From positions 1 through 64,000 of the forward strand of contig JADKJI010000019.1 in NCBI GenBank assembly GCA_016721085.1: a stretch of 64,000 nucleotides of DNA, given 5' to 3'. Positions 18,745 through 27,746 of this stretch are shown here, one piece after another. This DNA comes from Chitinophagaceae bacterium. Its GTDB lineage: Bacteria; Bacteroidota; Bacteroidia; Chitinophagales; Chitinophagaceae. The translations under genes were made by a program, and so were the position numbers. The number at the start of each line of letters is the position of its first letter. Position 1 is the first letter of the stretch. The notes below the pieces were generated by a model. The model had not been told where the DNA came from, did not search any database, and saw only the letters and a list, made by a program, of their open reading frames with translations.

Positions 18745-19805
18745 CTTTCTATGTTTTCCTATGTATGAAAAAATACATACCACATAGGTAAACATAGAAC
18801 ATAGGCAGACATAGGCTATCAACCTTCCCGCCTTACCGGTAAAATGTATTTGCTGAACAGCCAAACACATAGACACATAGGAACATAGGGTTGCCTAGTT
18901 AAGTAATGTATTCAACTATGTTTTCCTATGTTCTATGCCTACCTATGTGGCATGTATTTTTTTTTCACACATAGGAAAACATAGAACATAGGCAGACATA
19001 GGCTATCAACCTTTCCGTCTTCCCGGTAAAATGTATTTGCAGAACAGCCAAACACATAGACACATAGGAACATAGGGTTGCCTAGTTAAGAAATGTATTC
19101 AACTATGTTTTTCTATGTTCTATGCCTACCTATGTACCATGTATCCTTTTTTACACATAGGAAAACATAGAACATAGGCAGACATAGGCTATCAACCTTT
19201 CCGTCTTCCCGGTAAAATGTATTTGCAGAACAGCCGAATACATAGGCACATAGGAACATAGGGTTGACTACTCAGGAGAAGTATTCAACTATGTATTCCT
19301 ATGTTCTATGCTTACCTATGTGGTATGTATTTTTTTCACACATAGGAAAACATAGAACATAGGCAGACATAGGCTATCAACCTTTCCGTCTTCCCGGTAA
19401 AATGTATTTGCAGAACAGCCAAACACATAGGCACATAGGAACATAGGGTTGCCTAGTCAATAAATGTATTTAACTATGTTTTCCTATGTTCTATGCCTAC
19501 CTATGTGGTATGTATTTTTTTTCACACATAGGAAAACATAGAACATAGGCAGACATAGGCTATCAACCTTTCCGTCTTCCCGGTAAAATGTATTTGCTGA
19601 ACAGCCGAACACATAGGCACATAGGAACATAGGGCTGACTAGTTAGTTGATGTATTTAACTATGTTTTCCTATGTTCTATGCCTACCTATGTGGTATGTA
19701 TTTTTTTCACACATAGGAAACATAGAACTTAGGCAAACATAGTTTAATACACTAATCAACTACTCAACCCTATGTTCCTATGTGCCTATGTGTTCGGCTG
19801 TTTAC
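18745..19805 (-). repeat. F1 array, inverted, five short-type units with a 186-bp period
   Basis: Cores are at 18,832, 19,019, 19,205, 19,390 and 19,576, so periods are 187, 186, 185 and 186 bp. Units are nearly identical, for example GGCTATCAACCTTTCCGTC in four of the five. This is the most regular array in the window and the one with the shortest unit. The last 90 bp (about 19,715-19,805) carry F1 arms in the opposite sense (CCCTATGTTCCTATGTGCC, TTCGGCTGTT). Confidence 0.92.
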
Positions 19806-19864
19806 TATAACCTTACAAGCACCTGGCTATTAGTCTTAATGTAACACGAAAGAACCCTTAAACC

Positions 19865-20335
19865 TCAACCCTCATCCTGCCAAACAAACGAAGAATTCCT
19901 CCCAACCACCACTTCACAAAACCTCTCAAACAAATACAAATCTTCAATCGGAATAGACAACTGAATTACCTTCTCCACTGACTCCTCTTCAAAGTAAACA
20001 ACCTGCAAATTCTTCCTCGATCTATACGCCGGCCCAGCCACCGTCACCGCCGACTGAATACTCCCCAAAGAAATCGTTAAATTAACCTTACCATCACTAT
20101 GATATAAATACTCCTCATCATACTCCGTACTCTTCAACGGATGCGATAATCGCCACTCATCAATCACATTATTTATAGCCCAAAAGAAAAAACCAGCCAA
20201 TGCAATTAAACCTATCTGCGCTACTGCAGCTGATTGACGAGATATAGTTTGATGCAAGAACACCAACAATGCCATCACAACTATTCCCTTTATGAATAAT
20301 GTATCCGCTATCTGATATGCCAGTCGTTTTCTCAC
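19865..20335 (-). CDS. Membrane protein of unknown function, 156 residues
   Basis: Two hydrophobic segments (about 16-30, GIVVMALLVFLHQTI, and 38-56, VAQIGLIALAGFFFWAINN) are followed by a soluble part of about 100 residues with alternating strand-like and acidic stretches (VNLTISLGSIQSAVTVAGP, VVYFEEESVEKVIQLSIPIE). The family is not recognised. The gene is divergent from the DUF4407 gene at 20,470, with 134 bp between the starts, so the promoters share this gap. It marks the right edge of the repeat-rich region. The ATG at 20,335 is chosen because the basic MRKR start is followed soon by the first membrane segment. Confidence 0.68.
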   Translation of the reverse strand: MRKRLAYQIADTLFIKGIVVMALLVFLHQTISRQSAAVAQIGLIALAGFFFWAINNVIDEWRLSHPLKSTEYDEEYLYHSDGKVNLTISLGSIQSAVTVAGPAYRSRKNLQVVYFEEESVEKVIQLSIPIEDLYLFERFCEVVVGRNSSFVWQDEG

Positions 20336-20469
20336 CCTGTAAAATTACCCCAAATTTCTTTTCACTTTTCCTTTGCAATTAATACCAACCTTTTGCCGTT
20401 CTTTGTACTGTTCCCACTCCAACCTCATATAGCTGACTTTTACTTTTTATTCACTTAATGCATTGACGT

Positions 20470-21729
20470 ATGGCTGTTAACCAACAGGAAAACACCGACG
20501 GGTTGTATCAGTATGACTCCTTTGGTGGGAACTCAAAAAAAAGCGATTCTAACTTCTTATGGTGGTGCGCAGGCGCCCATCAACCCTTGTTAAAAGAATT
20601 CCCTTCTGAGCATAATAAATATGCGGGATTGGGAGGGGTGTTACTGGCAACATTTGTCCTGGCAGGACTCTCCGCTGGCTATGCCATCTACAGCATCTTC
20701 GGCAATATCCTCTGGACAATGGGCTTCGCCCTGATATGGGGACTGATCATCTTCAATTTCGACCGTTTCCTCGTCTCTACCATGCGCAAATACGGTATCA
20801 GCAAACGCAAACAGGTTTGGATGGCGATACCGAGATTGCTATTAGCTGTACTTATTGGTGTTACTATAGCCCGTCCGCTGGAGTTGAAGATCTTCGAGAA
20901 AGAGATCGACACCAAAGTGGTGGAAAATAACCATAAGAAAATGCAGCGCAATGATAGCCTTTTGCAATTAGAGATGACTGCCTCACAAGCCGCCGCCACC
21001 ATTGAACGGAACAGGCTTACAAACCGTAAACTGGCTATTGAAGATACCCTTCATCGTTTACAGCAGTCTTATGTACAAGAAGCAGATGGTACCGGCGGCT
21101 CCGGACAAAGAGGTATAGAAAACCTTACCCAGCTAAAAATGAATGCTTATACAGCTGCTGTAACCCAATATCAACCTGAATTGGCTTTATTAACTGCTGG
21201 TATCGGCACGCAAGACAGCCTGCTGAATAATTCAAAAGCCAATATGGAAACAAAGCGGTTAGAGTATGCAGCTGCTATTCAAAAGAATGTTGGCTTCCTC
21301 GAAAGAAATAAGGCACTTAGCGACCTTAGTGATGAAGAAGCGAGTGTTTACTGGACAAGCCTTTTATTATCACTCCTGATCATCCTTATTGAAGTAGGGC
21401 CCATATTGTCGAAACTGATAATGCCTGTAGGCCCTTATGATATAGCATTAGCAAAAGAAGAATTGATAAGCATGGCAGCGTCTGAGAATGATATGCGGAA
21501 GGATAAGGAACTGACATCCGAAAAAAAGAAAGCCTTCTATCAAAAGCAACGTGAGATGAGTGATCAATTAGTGGAACAGATGAGTGTGTTGCAAAAGAAA
21601 CATATCGATATCGAACTCGATAAATGGGAGAGGGGAGAATGGAGTCCGAAAGATCATCGTACTTCTATGGATGAAGTGATGCGCAAGATCAAAGAAAGAT
21701 ATCAGGTAAAAGAAGATGACTTACTGTAA
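20470..21729 (+). CDS. DUF4407 membrane protein
   Basis: This 419-residue protein matches the DUF4407 family over its length: GGVLLATFVLAGLSAGYAIY (first membrane segment, about 48-68), FALIWGLIIFNFDRFLVSTM with the family's FDRxL motif, a third segment near 115-130 (PRLLLAVLIGVTIARPLEL), a long coiled coil (about 140-290) and a last membrane segment (YWTSLLLSLLIILIEVGPIL). An acidic/basic helical tail follows, ending in VMRKIKERYQVKEDDLL. The function of DUF4407 is unknown; the topology suggests an inner-membrane protein with a large coiled-coil domain outside the membrane. The frame is intact. An inverted repeat that may act as terminator lies after the stop. Confidence 0.9.
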   Translation: MAVNQQENTDGLYQYDSFGGNSKKSDSNFLWWCAGAHQPLLKEFPSEHNKYAGLGGVLLATFVLAGLSAGYAIYSIFGNILWTMGFALIWGLIIFNFDRFLVSTMRKYGISKRKQVWMAIPRLLLAVLIGVTIARPLELKIFEKEIDTKVVENNHKKMQRNDSLLQLEMTASQAAATIERNRLTNRKLAIEDTLHRLQQSYVQEADGTGGSGQRGIENLTQLKMNAYTAAVTQYQPELALLTAGIGTQDSLLNNSKANMETKRLEYAAAIQKNVGFLERNKALSDLSDEEASVYWTSLLLSLLIILIEVGPILSKLIMPVGPYDIALAKEELISMAASENDMRKDKELTSEKKKAFYQKQREMSDQLVEQMSVLQKKHIDIELDKWERGEWSPKDHRTSMDEVMRKIKERYQVKEDDLL

Positions 21730-21763
21730 GAAAAAATAAAGGACAATTATAAGGATCAGAAAA

Positions 21764-21802
21764 GCCAGGGTTGGTAAAACAGTTGTTTTGCTGACCCTGA
21801 AT
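21764..21802. terminator. Inverted repeat between convergent genes, possible terminator
   Basis: CAGGGT (21,766-21,771) pairs with ACCCTG (21,794-21,799) and the inner GTAAAACA pairs with TTTTGC; ATTTTTG follows. It sits between the convergent stops at 21,729 and 21,815. The stem is interrupted, so this is a moderate call. Confidence 0.45.
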
Positions 21803-21814
21803 TTTTGAACCCTC

Positions 21815-22219
21815 CTACGTAAAAAGAAAAAACAGGGAAAGCAATAAAAAAATCCAAACTACAGCAAGAAAGGCCAGACTTCCATAGGTATTCATCTTTA
21901 TCGAAAACAACATACCCCAGCTGGCAAGAACGGTAAATATCAATAAATAGGGAACACTTATGATCCAGCCTAGTTTCTTCATCTTCAATAATAAGATACC
22001 ACCTGTGATTCCTGTAATGATATAGAAATAGGTTTTCAGATCACTGAATAATTCAGATTTGCTTATTACAAGGGCTCCATCAGTAGCGGAATAACCTGCC
22101 GATTTTGATGATAACAGGTTTATGACTTGCAGCAACAGATAGCCTATGCCAATAACCAACACTGTCCATGCAGCAAGCTTTTCCTTCCAGCTAAGTCCAA
22201 TTTTTTCTTCAGTATTCAT
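21815..22219 (-). CDS. Small four-helix membrane protein of unknown function
   Basis: The 134-residue product has four hydrophobic segments (about 15-34, 63-79, 86-106 and 112-133) with short loops, and basic residues (KMKK) between the second and third. No family is recognised. The start overlaps the end of the SGNH hydrolase gene upstream by 11 bp, so both are probably translated from one mRNA. No catalytic motif is visible. The frame is open without interruption. Confidence 0.65.
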   Translation of the reverse strand: MNTEEKIGLSWKEKLAAWTVLVIGIGYLLLQVINLLSSKSAGYSATDGALVISKSELFSDLKTYFYIITGITGGILLLKMKKLGWIISVPYLLIFTVLASWGMLFSIKMNTYGSLAFLAVVWIFLLLSLFFLFT

Positions 22220-22829
22220 ATTGATCCGTTATTGCTTTTGAAAGCTTTGTCGCCCATTTTAAATATTCTTTAGCGGATGGATGCAATCCATCTGCCGCTA
22301 CCAAACTTGAATCAGTCAACGATTCTCTTCCATCCTCAGTTATCTCCAAATAATGTGCCCCTAATTGCATTGTAATGGCTTTATTCACCGCATTAAACCC
22401 ATTTATTGCAGCACTTATCTTTTCCCGGTCATGATCTTTTGCAAAAGGCGTACAGCCCCAATCCGGAATCGATAAAACAAAAACATGCTCCGGTTTATTC
22501 CCTGCAAATGCTATTGCCTGCTTCGCCAATCCCTCAAACTCTTTTGCATATTCCTCCACCGATCTTCCTCTATATTGATTATTGACACCTATCAATAAGG
22601 ATACAATATCATACTTCTCATTAAAGTGAATTTTTGATATTGCATCAGCTAATTCATCGGTCGTCCAACCCGTCTTTGCAATAATCTCCGGGGCCTGCAA
22701 CTTTATTCCTGCTTTTCTCAATAGCTGCACCGTTTGATATGGGAAACTTTCAAATAGTGGAACTGATTCAGCAATCGTATAAGAATCGCCTAATGAGAGG
22801 AAGGAGTATGGTGGTTGGAGAGTTGTCAT
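22209..22829 (-). CDS. SGNH/GDSL hydrolase
   Basis: The 206-residue protein shows the blocks of SGNH hydrolases: FLSLGDSYTIAESV with the nucleophile serine (block I), KTGWTTDEL (block II, Gly), LIGVNNQYRG (block III, Asn) and VAADGLHPSAKEY with the Asp and His of block V. There is no signal peptide, so it may act in the cytoplasm; members hydrolyse esters of lipids or carbohydrates. It resembles the arylesterase/lysophospholipase-like subgroup (family knowledge), but the substrate cannot be told. The following gene (21,815-22,219) overlaps its 3' end and is probably in the same operon. Short-word repeats begin about 30 bp before its start. Confidence 0.88.
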   Translation of the reverse strand: MTTLQPPYSFLSLGDSYTIAESVPLFESFPYQTVQLLRKAGIKLQAPEIIAKTGWTTDELADAISKIHFNEKYDIVSLLIGVNNQYRGRSVEEYAKEFEGLAKQAIAFAGNKPEHVFVLSIPDWGCTPFAKDHDREKISAAINGFNAVNKAITMQLGAHYLEITEDGRESLTDSSLVAADGLHPSAKEYLKWATKLSKAITDQYEY

Positions 22830-22857
22830 TGTGGTTGTGTGAAGATAGGAAAGAGGA

Positions 22858-23397
22858 GGCTAAGTCCGAAAGTCCGAAAGTCCGGAAGTCCGGAAGAAAA
22901 TACAAATGAGAGTCCGGAAGACCGAGGCGTTTGAATTTTGAGCTCCCTGATATTTAAGTCCGAGGTTCCTGAATTTTGGAGAGCCTGAATTTTTAGGAAG
23001 AATACAAATACAAGTAGGGAAGTTAGGAAGGAGGGTAGTAGGGAAGGAGTTCTCCGCTTTCCGTTTTCCCGGAAAAATAACCGCAGAAGCGTGTTAGGAT
23101 AATCGGGAAGATGGGAAGGATTATTCTCTTAAAGTTTCGGATTGCTAACAATTCATAAAACTCTTACCGTCACCCCTGCGAAAGCAGAGGTGTCCTACGG
23201 ACATTTTAAATTGAAATAATAAAATCTATTATTCTGAGAAATATTTGGACAACCTCTCGGCTATCCACTTTAACTGTTATATCAACTAAGCTCTAATTCT
23301 TCCCTACTACCTAACTTCCTTACTTGTATTTGTATTTTCTTCCGGACTTTCCGACTTCCCGACTCCTAACTCCCGACTTCAGACTAAAGACTCCCGA
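22858..23397. repeat. Mosaic of short-word repeats (F5) and a hairpin
   Basis: No gene is seen in these 540 bp. At 22,864-22,925 the word AAGTCCG(A/G) is repeated (AGTCCGAAAGTCCGGAAG). At 23,040-23,115 there is an F1-core-like piece (CCGTTTTCCCGGAAAAATAA). At 23,169-23,195 a hairpin reads GTCACCCCTGCGAAAGCAGA then GGTG. At 23,338-23,397 the inverted words (CCGGACTTTCCGACTTCCCG, AGACTAAAGACTCCCGAC) lead up to the stop of the next gene. A related block is at 33,864-33,935. Confidence 0.6.
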
Positions 23398-26079
23398 CTA
23401 TTGTTGCACCCCCTGCATCCCATTCTGCATACCTTCCATTTCACCCTTCATATTCTTGCGCTTGAACAATGACATATCGAATTTACCAAAACGCCAGTTG
23501 AAGTTTAAACGGAAGAACTGCGGATCACGACGACGGAATGAATTCTGTATGAAGTAAGCAGATTCAGAATATACATCACTTCTGCGTGTACGGAATACAT
23601 CGCTGAAATTGAGTGTCAATGAAGCTCTTTTCTCTTTCATGAAATCAAAACGAACGGCCATATCAACACCATAAGTAGCACGGATATATCCTTGTGAAGC
23701 ACTTTGTGATCCACCGAACATACCGCCGCCACCGCCCATGCCACCACGGCCACCCATACCGCCGCCGCCACCTCCGCTACCGCCTGGAGGAAGGATAGTC
23801 TTCGATTGATAATCTCCACTCAACTGGATAGTGAAGTTCTTTGGCAATTTGAAACTATTACTGATCTTACCGAACCAGCTATAAACATTATCCTGTGGTA
23901 CAAGCTTTGGATCGGTAATATTGATTTTTGATGTGAACAGGTTCAGGTTGGTTGTGATATCCCACCAAGGTTTGATCGTATGCCTGTTGATCAATTCCAA
24001 TCCACCTACATAGCTTGAATTAGCGTTGATATAAGTATTAATCAATACTGAATCAGCAGGATTGATCGGACTTGGTTCAGCTACCTGATATCTTGTGATC
24101 AGATTATCTGTATACTTGAAATAGATAGATGCCAGGAATGAATTGCTGGTACCATATGTTTTTGTATAAGATATCTCTGATGAATAAGTGAACTCAGGAA
24201 CCAGGTTAGGATTACCCCTTGACAGGTTCAGCGTATCTGAATAATCTGTGAATGGGAACAACTGGAAGAAGTTAGGACGATTGATTCTTCTTGAAACATT
24301 CATCTGTAATTCCTGGTTGTTCTTCAGTTTTTGTGATAAGAAGATACTAGGGAAAAGACTTATCGGGAAATTGTTATTGTAATTGATCGTTGTATCCTTA
24401 CCCGCACGCGTAACAGTTTTCACCTCGCCATCGTATTCAGAACTTTCAGCTCTTAATCCAAGCTGATAACCGAAATTCTTAACCTTGTTTGAAAAGGTTA
24501 CATAGCCCGCATATACATTATCACTGTTTTTATATTGGGAAGAAAGTTGTGGCACTTTTATCGGAGTTCCACCAGAAACAATGCTGATATCGTTTACGCT
24601 TTCCAGACTTCTTATCTGAGCTCTTGCACCTAATTCCAATTTTGAATTAGCAGTCAACGGATCAACATAATCGGTTTGGATGGTGAAGAACTTGTTATTA
24701 CCAAAGCCATCAATCAGTTGTCTGAAATCCCTTACTAATGGACCACTTGGTGATGAATAGTTTTTTGTGATGAGGTCGTTCGAGTTTTCGTTTTGGCTCT
24801 TATTGAAGTTCGCATCTGCTGTCCATTCTTTTCCAGCTTTTGCAAAGTTGTGCTTGAAACCAAGGTCTATTCCTCTGTTCTTGAATTCACCTGTACTGTT
24901 TGAAAGGCGGTTCGAGAAACTGGAAGTTTTACCCGCTGTATACAAAGTATCAACAAGTATGTCTGAATTGGATTCTGGCTTGAATCTACCGTTTACATAT
25001 ACACCAGACAGCGTCAGGGTATTTCGGTTATCGATAAAATAGTCCACTCCTCCTCTCATGAAGGCGAAATATCCTTCACTGATATTCTTATCGTCCTGGA
25101 AGAGTTGGGTATTTGGTGTGTTCACCAAGGTTAAACGGTCTGTATTACCAGTTGAGATTGATTTACGCTGGTTATACATAGCACTGGCAAATACGTTGAT
25201 CTTGTTTTGGCGGATATTGATATCACCACCCAGGTTGTATTTACCACGCTGATCGATACCTGCTCTCAGATTACCATTATAACCAGCCTTACGGTTCTTC
25301 TTTAAAACGATGTTCAGGATACCAGCGGTACCACCAGAAGCATCAAATTTTGCAGATGGGTTGGTGATTACTTCAACTGAAGCGATGGCATCAGCAGGTA
25401 TTTGCTCCAGCGTTAAGGTAGTTGGTCTTCCATCTACATATATCTGTGGAGCATTATTCCTTAGAGTTACATTACCATCAATATCTACATTTAAAGAAGG
25501 AACATTACGCATTACGTCAACGGCCGTTCCACCAGCGGAAGTGATATTCTTCTCTACATTGAAAACCTTGCGGTCGATACTGGTTGTCACAAGTGGTTTA
25601 GAACCAGTTACAGTTACTGATTCAAGTACTTTAGAATCGCCTTCGAGTTTGATATTGCCAAGGTCCTTATCGATACCCGCCAGCGCCTGGCTCATATCGC
25701 CACCCTGACCCATTTTCATTTCAAAAGCCACTTTCTGGTCTATTTCCTTATAACCGATTGCTGAAATCTTCAATCGGAAATTGCCCATAATAGGCAGATT
25801 TTCCAGACTGAAATCACCCGCTTTTGAGGTAAGCATACCCGCAATAACGGTATCCTTTCTTTTCTTGGTGATGGTGTCGAACTTGTTCTGAACCAACTGT
25901 ATAGATACAGCTTCGATGCCTTTATTGGTCTTGGCATCCACGATTTTACCGTAAAAACGGCCGATATTCATGTTTCCTCCGCCCATACCGCCTCTGGCTC
26001 CACCCATGCCTCCTGGCACTTGCGAAAAACCGGCTAACGTTAAAAGGACTAGAATGGGTAGTAAAGAGATTTTTTTCAT
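23398..26079 (-). CDS. Outer-membrane beta-barrel protein with carboxypeptidase-like and plug domains
   Basis: The start at 26,079 is preferred over an upstream TTG because MKKISLLPILVLLTLAGFSQ is a clear signal peptide; the product has 893 residues. After a glycine-rich stretch (GGMGGARGGMGGGN) come a CarboxypepD_reg-like beta domain (GRFYGKIVDAKTNKGIEAVS, about 33-125), a TonB-type plug (VTVTGSKPLVTTSIDRKVFN; PQIYVDGRPTTLTLEQIPAD, about 150-260) and a large barrel of the OMP_b-brl_3 type, ending with FNWRFGKFDMSLFKRKN. A second glycine-rich insert near residue 790 (GGSGGGGGGMGGRGG) probably lies in an extracellular loop. The role may be uptake or surface assembly; no ligand or SusD-like partner is seen next to it. 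Confidence 0.88.
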   Translation of the reverse strand: MKKISLLPILVLLTLAGFSQVPGGMGGARGGMGGGNMNIGRFYGKIVDAKTNKGIEAVSIQLVQNKFDTITKKRKDTVIAGMLTSKAGDFSLENLPIMGNFRLKISAIGYKEIDQKVAFEMKMGQGGDMSQALAGIDKDLGNIKLEGDSKVLESVTVTGSKPLVTTSIDRKVFNVEKNITSAGGTAVDVMRNVPSLNVDIDGNVTLRNNAPQIYVDGRPTTLTLEQIPADAIASVEVITNPSAKFDASGGTAGILNIVLKKNRKAGYNGNLRAGIDQRGKYNLGGDINIRQNKINVFASAMYNQRKSISTGNTDRLTLVNTPNTQLFQDDKNISEGYFAFMRGGVDYFIDNRNTLTLSGVYVNGRFKPESNSDILVDTLYTAGKTSSFSNRLSNSTGEFKNRGIDLGFKHNFAKAGKEWTADANFNKSQNENSNDLITKNYSSPSGPLVRDFRQLIDGFGNNKFFTIQTDYVDPLTANSKLELGARAQIRSLESVNDISIVSGGTPIKVPQLSSQYKNSDNVYAGYVTFSNKVKNFGYQLGLRAESSEYDGEVKTVTRAGKDTTINYNNNFPISLFPSIFLSQKLKNNQELQMNVSRRINRPNFFQLFPFTDYSDTLNLSRGNPNLVPEFTYSSEISYTKTYGTSNSFLASIYFKYTDNLITRYQVAEPSPINPADSVLINTYINANSSYVGGLELINRHTIKPWWDITTNLNLFTSKINITDPKLVPQDNVYSWFGKISNSFKLPKNFTIQLSGDYQSKTILPPGGSGGGGGGMGGRGGMGGGGGMFGGSQSASQGYIRATYGVDMAVRFDFMKEKRASLTLNFSDVFRTRRSDVYSESAYFIQNSFRRRDPQFFRLNFNWRFGKFDMSLFKRKNMKGEMEGMQNGMQGVQQ

Positions 26080-26234
26080 TTTATAGCTGTTGAAGTAAGA
26101 TGTGCAAAATTGGACGTTATTCAGTTGACAAACTTGTGACAATATGATGAGTGGTAAATACAATATTTTAGAATGATTGTTCAGTGAGAATCAATCTTTT
26201 ATTAAAGAACCGGTTGTTAAAGAAATGTGAAGAC

Positions 26235-26840
26235 TTAATTGGTTAAAAGGGTCAGTGCTACCTGCAGTAATCCGATTACAAAACCGAGTACGGCACCAAT
26301 GATTTCTACGAACCGGAATTCCTTCGCCATTATCTGGTAAAGTATGGCCTCCAGCTTGTCGCTTGAAAAGGCAGCTACCTTTTCTACAACTATTTTTTCC
26401 AGATCCAGATCCTGTTGCAAAGTACCCATATACGATTTCAGGGTAGAAGGGAAGATGGTCTCCAATTCAGTAATGAATACTTCTTTTAATTGATTGATGG
26501 TTTTGTCTCCAATAAACATGCTGATTACTGGAAACACTTCACTCAACTTATTACGTAGAAAATTATCGATATGTGCCTCGATAGAAGGCATTATTTTCTT
26601 GATATTTTCAGGTCTTGTTATTTTCTGTTCAATATCACTGAACGAGAGGAGTTCCTGGCTCACCAGTTTACCCAGTTTTTCAGCAAATTGTTGCTGGCGT
26701 TTTGGAAAGATACCATGGAAGGTCATACCCAGAATCTTCTTCGGTTCTCGTGGATGAAACAGCATTTTTATAGCAATCCAGTTGGTAAACCAACCGATAA
26801 AAGCAGAAATAAGGGGGATCAAAACTAGCCAGATATTCAT
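26235..26840 (-). CDS. DUF445 family membrane protein
   Basis: The 201-residue protein starts with a membrane segment (MNIWLVLIPLISAFIGWFTN) followed by WIAIKMLFHPREPKKILGM and GIFPKRQQQFAEKLGKLVS, the signature of DUF445 (YheB-like) proteins. A helical soluble part follows, and a C-terminal membrane segment (about 178-198) with IIGAVLGFVIGLLQVALTLL ends the protein. The function is unknown; in other bacteria relatives are membrane proteins of uncertain role. The gene is divergent from tRNA-His, with 109 bp between them. The frame is intact. Confidence 0.88.
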   Translation of the reverse strand: MNIWLVLIPLISAFIGWFTNWIAIKMLFHPREPKKILGMTFHGIFPKRQQQFAEKLGKLVSQELLSFSDIEQKITRPENIKKIMPSIEAHIDNFLRNKLSEVFPVISMFIGDKTINQLKEVFITELETIFPSTLKSYMGTLQQDLDLEKIVVEKVAAFSSDKLEAILYQIMAKEFRFVEIIGAVLGFVIGLLQVALTLLTN

Positions 26841-26906
26841 TGTTTACTTTTCAGGGTGCAAATAACGCTCAATTCGGGCACCTTTTTAAATTTTTTATCT
26901 GGCTCT

Positions 26907-26938
26907 TTTGAGGTGAATGCAAAATATTTGTACATTTG
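26907..26938 (+). promoter_or_regulatory. Bacteroidota-type promoter of tRNA-His
   Basis: TTTG at 26,907-26,910 and TACATTTG at 26,931-26,938 are separated by 20 bp, matching the TTTG-N19..21-TAnnTTTG promoter of Bacteroidota sigma-70. The tRNA begins 12 bp after the -7 box. Confidence 0.75.
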
Positions 26939-26949
26939 CCGCCCAAACG

Positions 26950-27023
26950 GTGGCTGTAGCTCAGTTGGTTAGAGCATCAGATTGTGGTTCTGAGGGTCGT
27001 GGGTTCGAAACCCATCAGTCACC
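26950..27023 (+). tRNA. tRNA-His (GTG)
   Basis: A complete cloverleaf can be read: acceptor GTGGCTG/CAGTCAC, D-arm AGCTCAGTTGGTTAGAGC, anticodon loop with GTG in CAGATTGTGGTTCTG, and T-arm GTGGGTTCGAAACCCAT. The base before the acceptor stem is G (26,949) and the discriminator is C (27,023), as expected for the G-1:C73 pair of tRNA-His. CCA is not encoded. Confidence 0.96.
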
Positions 27024-27030
27024 CACCTTT

Positions 27031-27059
27031 AAAGGAGTTTCGAAAGAAACTCCTTTTTT
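27031..27059 (+). terminator. Rho-independent terminator after tRNA-His
   Basis: AAAGGAGTTTC, loop GAAA, then GAAACTCCTTT followed by more T residues. The stem is perfect and lies 7 bp after the tRNA. Confidence 0.85.
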
Positions 27060-27260
27060 GTATTATACATCCACTTTAGCATCCACAATTCATTTTCTTT
27101 TTAACAGGTACTACTGTTTTCTTAAGGTCTGAAATGATTAATATCCTGTTAATCAGGATAAACTATCCGTACATTACATTGAATTATTATCCTTCCTTGA
27201 TTTGCTCCATTTCTCTGTCCTTTTAACTTCTTTATTTTTTATTCTTACTAAAACGGTATT

Positions 27261-27737
27261 ATGAATAAAAGCAGTAAGCTTTTTCCAGGTTCCCGTAAAC
27301 TGAACATTTTTCTTGCTGAAGATGATAAGGAGGACTGTGATTTGTTTAAAGAAGCACTGGATGAATTAGAAATAGCATCAACAGTTACCATATTCGCTGA
27401 TGGAGAGCAGTTGGTAAAACAATTAACCAGGAAGAGAAGTAAACTACCTGATGTGCTTTTTCTTGACCTCAATATGCCGCGTAAAAATGGTTTCGCCACC
27501 TTGGGAGCCATTAAGCGGAATGAGAAACTGGATCAGATTCCGGTTATAATACTTTCAAGTGCTCATGAAGATTTTAGTGCTTCACAAGTGTTTAGCGACG
27601 CAGCCCACTACTATATCCGAAAACCCAGTGAGTTTGCAGAATTGAAAAAATTAATTTCAAAGGCCCTGACACTAACCCTTACAGGAAACAACCCATTGCC
27701 GTTAAAGGCCGACTTTATTTTAAATAGTGACCTGTAA
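27261..27737 (+). CDS. Single-domain response regulator (receiver)
   Basis: The 158-residue protein is one receiver domain with the acidic pair (LAEDDKEDC), the phosphoacceptor Asp in LFLDLNMPRKNG, the Ser of IILSSAHED and the Lys of IRKPSEFAEL. It has no output domain, like Rcp1/CheY-type regulators that pass phosphate or act by protein contact. It ends 9 bp before the CheB-CheR-PAS-kinase frame at 27,747, and a similar receiver gene follows that kinase at 31,924. Phosphotransfer within this locus is therefore likely. The ATG at 27,261 gives a short basic N-terminal extension. Confidence 0.9.
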   Translation: MNKSSKLFPGSRKLNIFLAEDDKEDCDLFKEALDELEIASTVTIFADGEQLVKQLTRKRSKLPDVLFLDLNMPRKNGFATLGAIKRNEKLDQIPVIILSSAHEDFSASQVFSDAAHYYIRKPSEFAELKKLISKALTLTLTGNNPLPLKADFILNSDL

Positions 27738-27746
27738 GCTACCGCC

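Noticed and set aside
806..19805. Classical integron with attC sites
   Set aside because: No integron integrase, no GTTRRRY core sites, and several tandem F1 units between genes instead of one attC per cassette. Only the logic is similar.
23169..23195. Hairpin CCCCTGCGAAAGCAGAGG as terminator
   Set aside because: It has no T-run and is 230 bp from the nearest stop codon; it resembles a dispersed hairpin repeat seen in many bacteria.
25310..25708. Plus-strand ORF of 132 codons
   Set aside because: Antisense shadow of the plug domain of the outer-membrane protein.
26080..26163. N-terminal extension of the outer-membrane protein to the TTG at 26,163
   Set aside because: It would bury the clear signal peptide that starts at 26,079.
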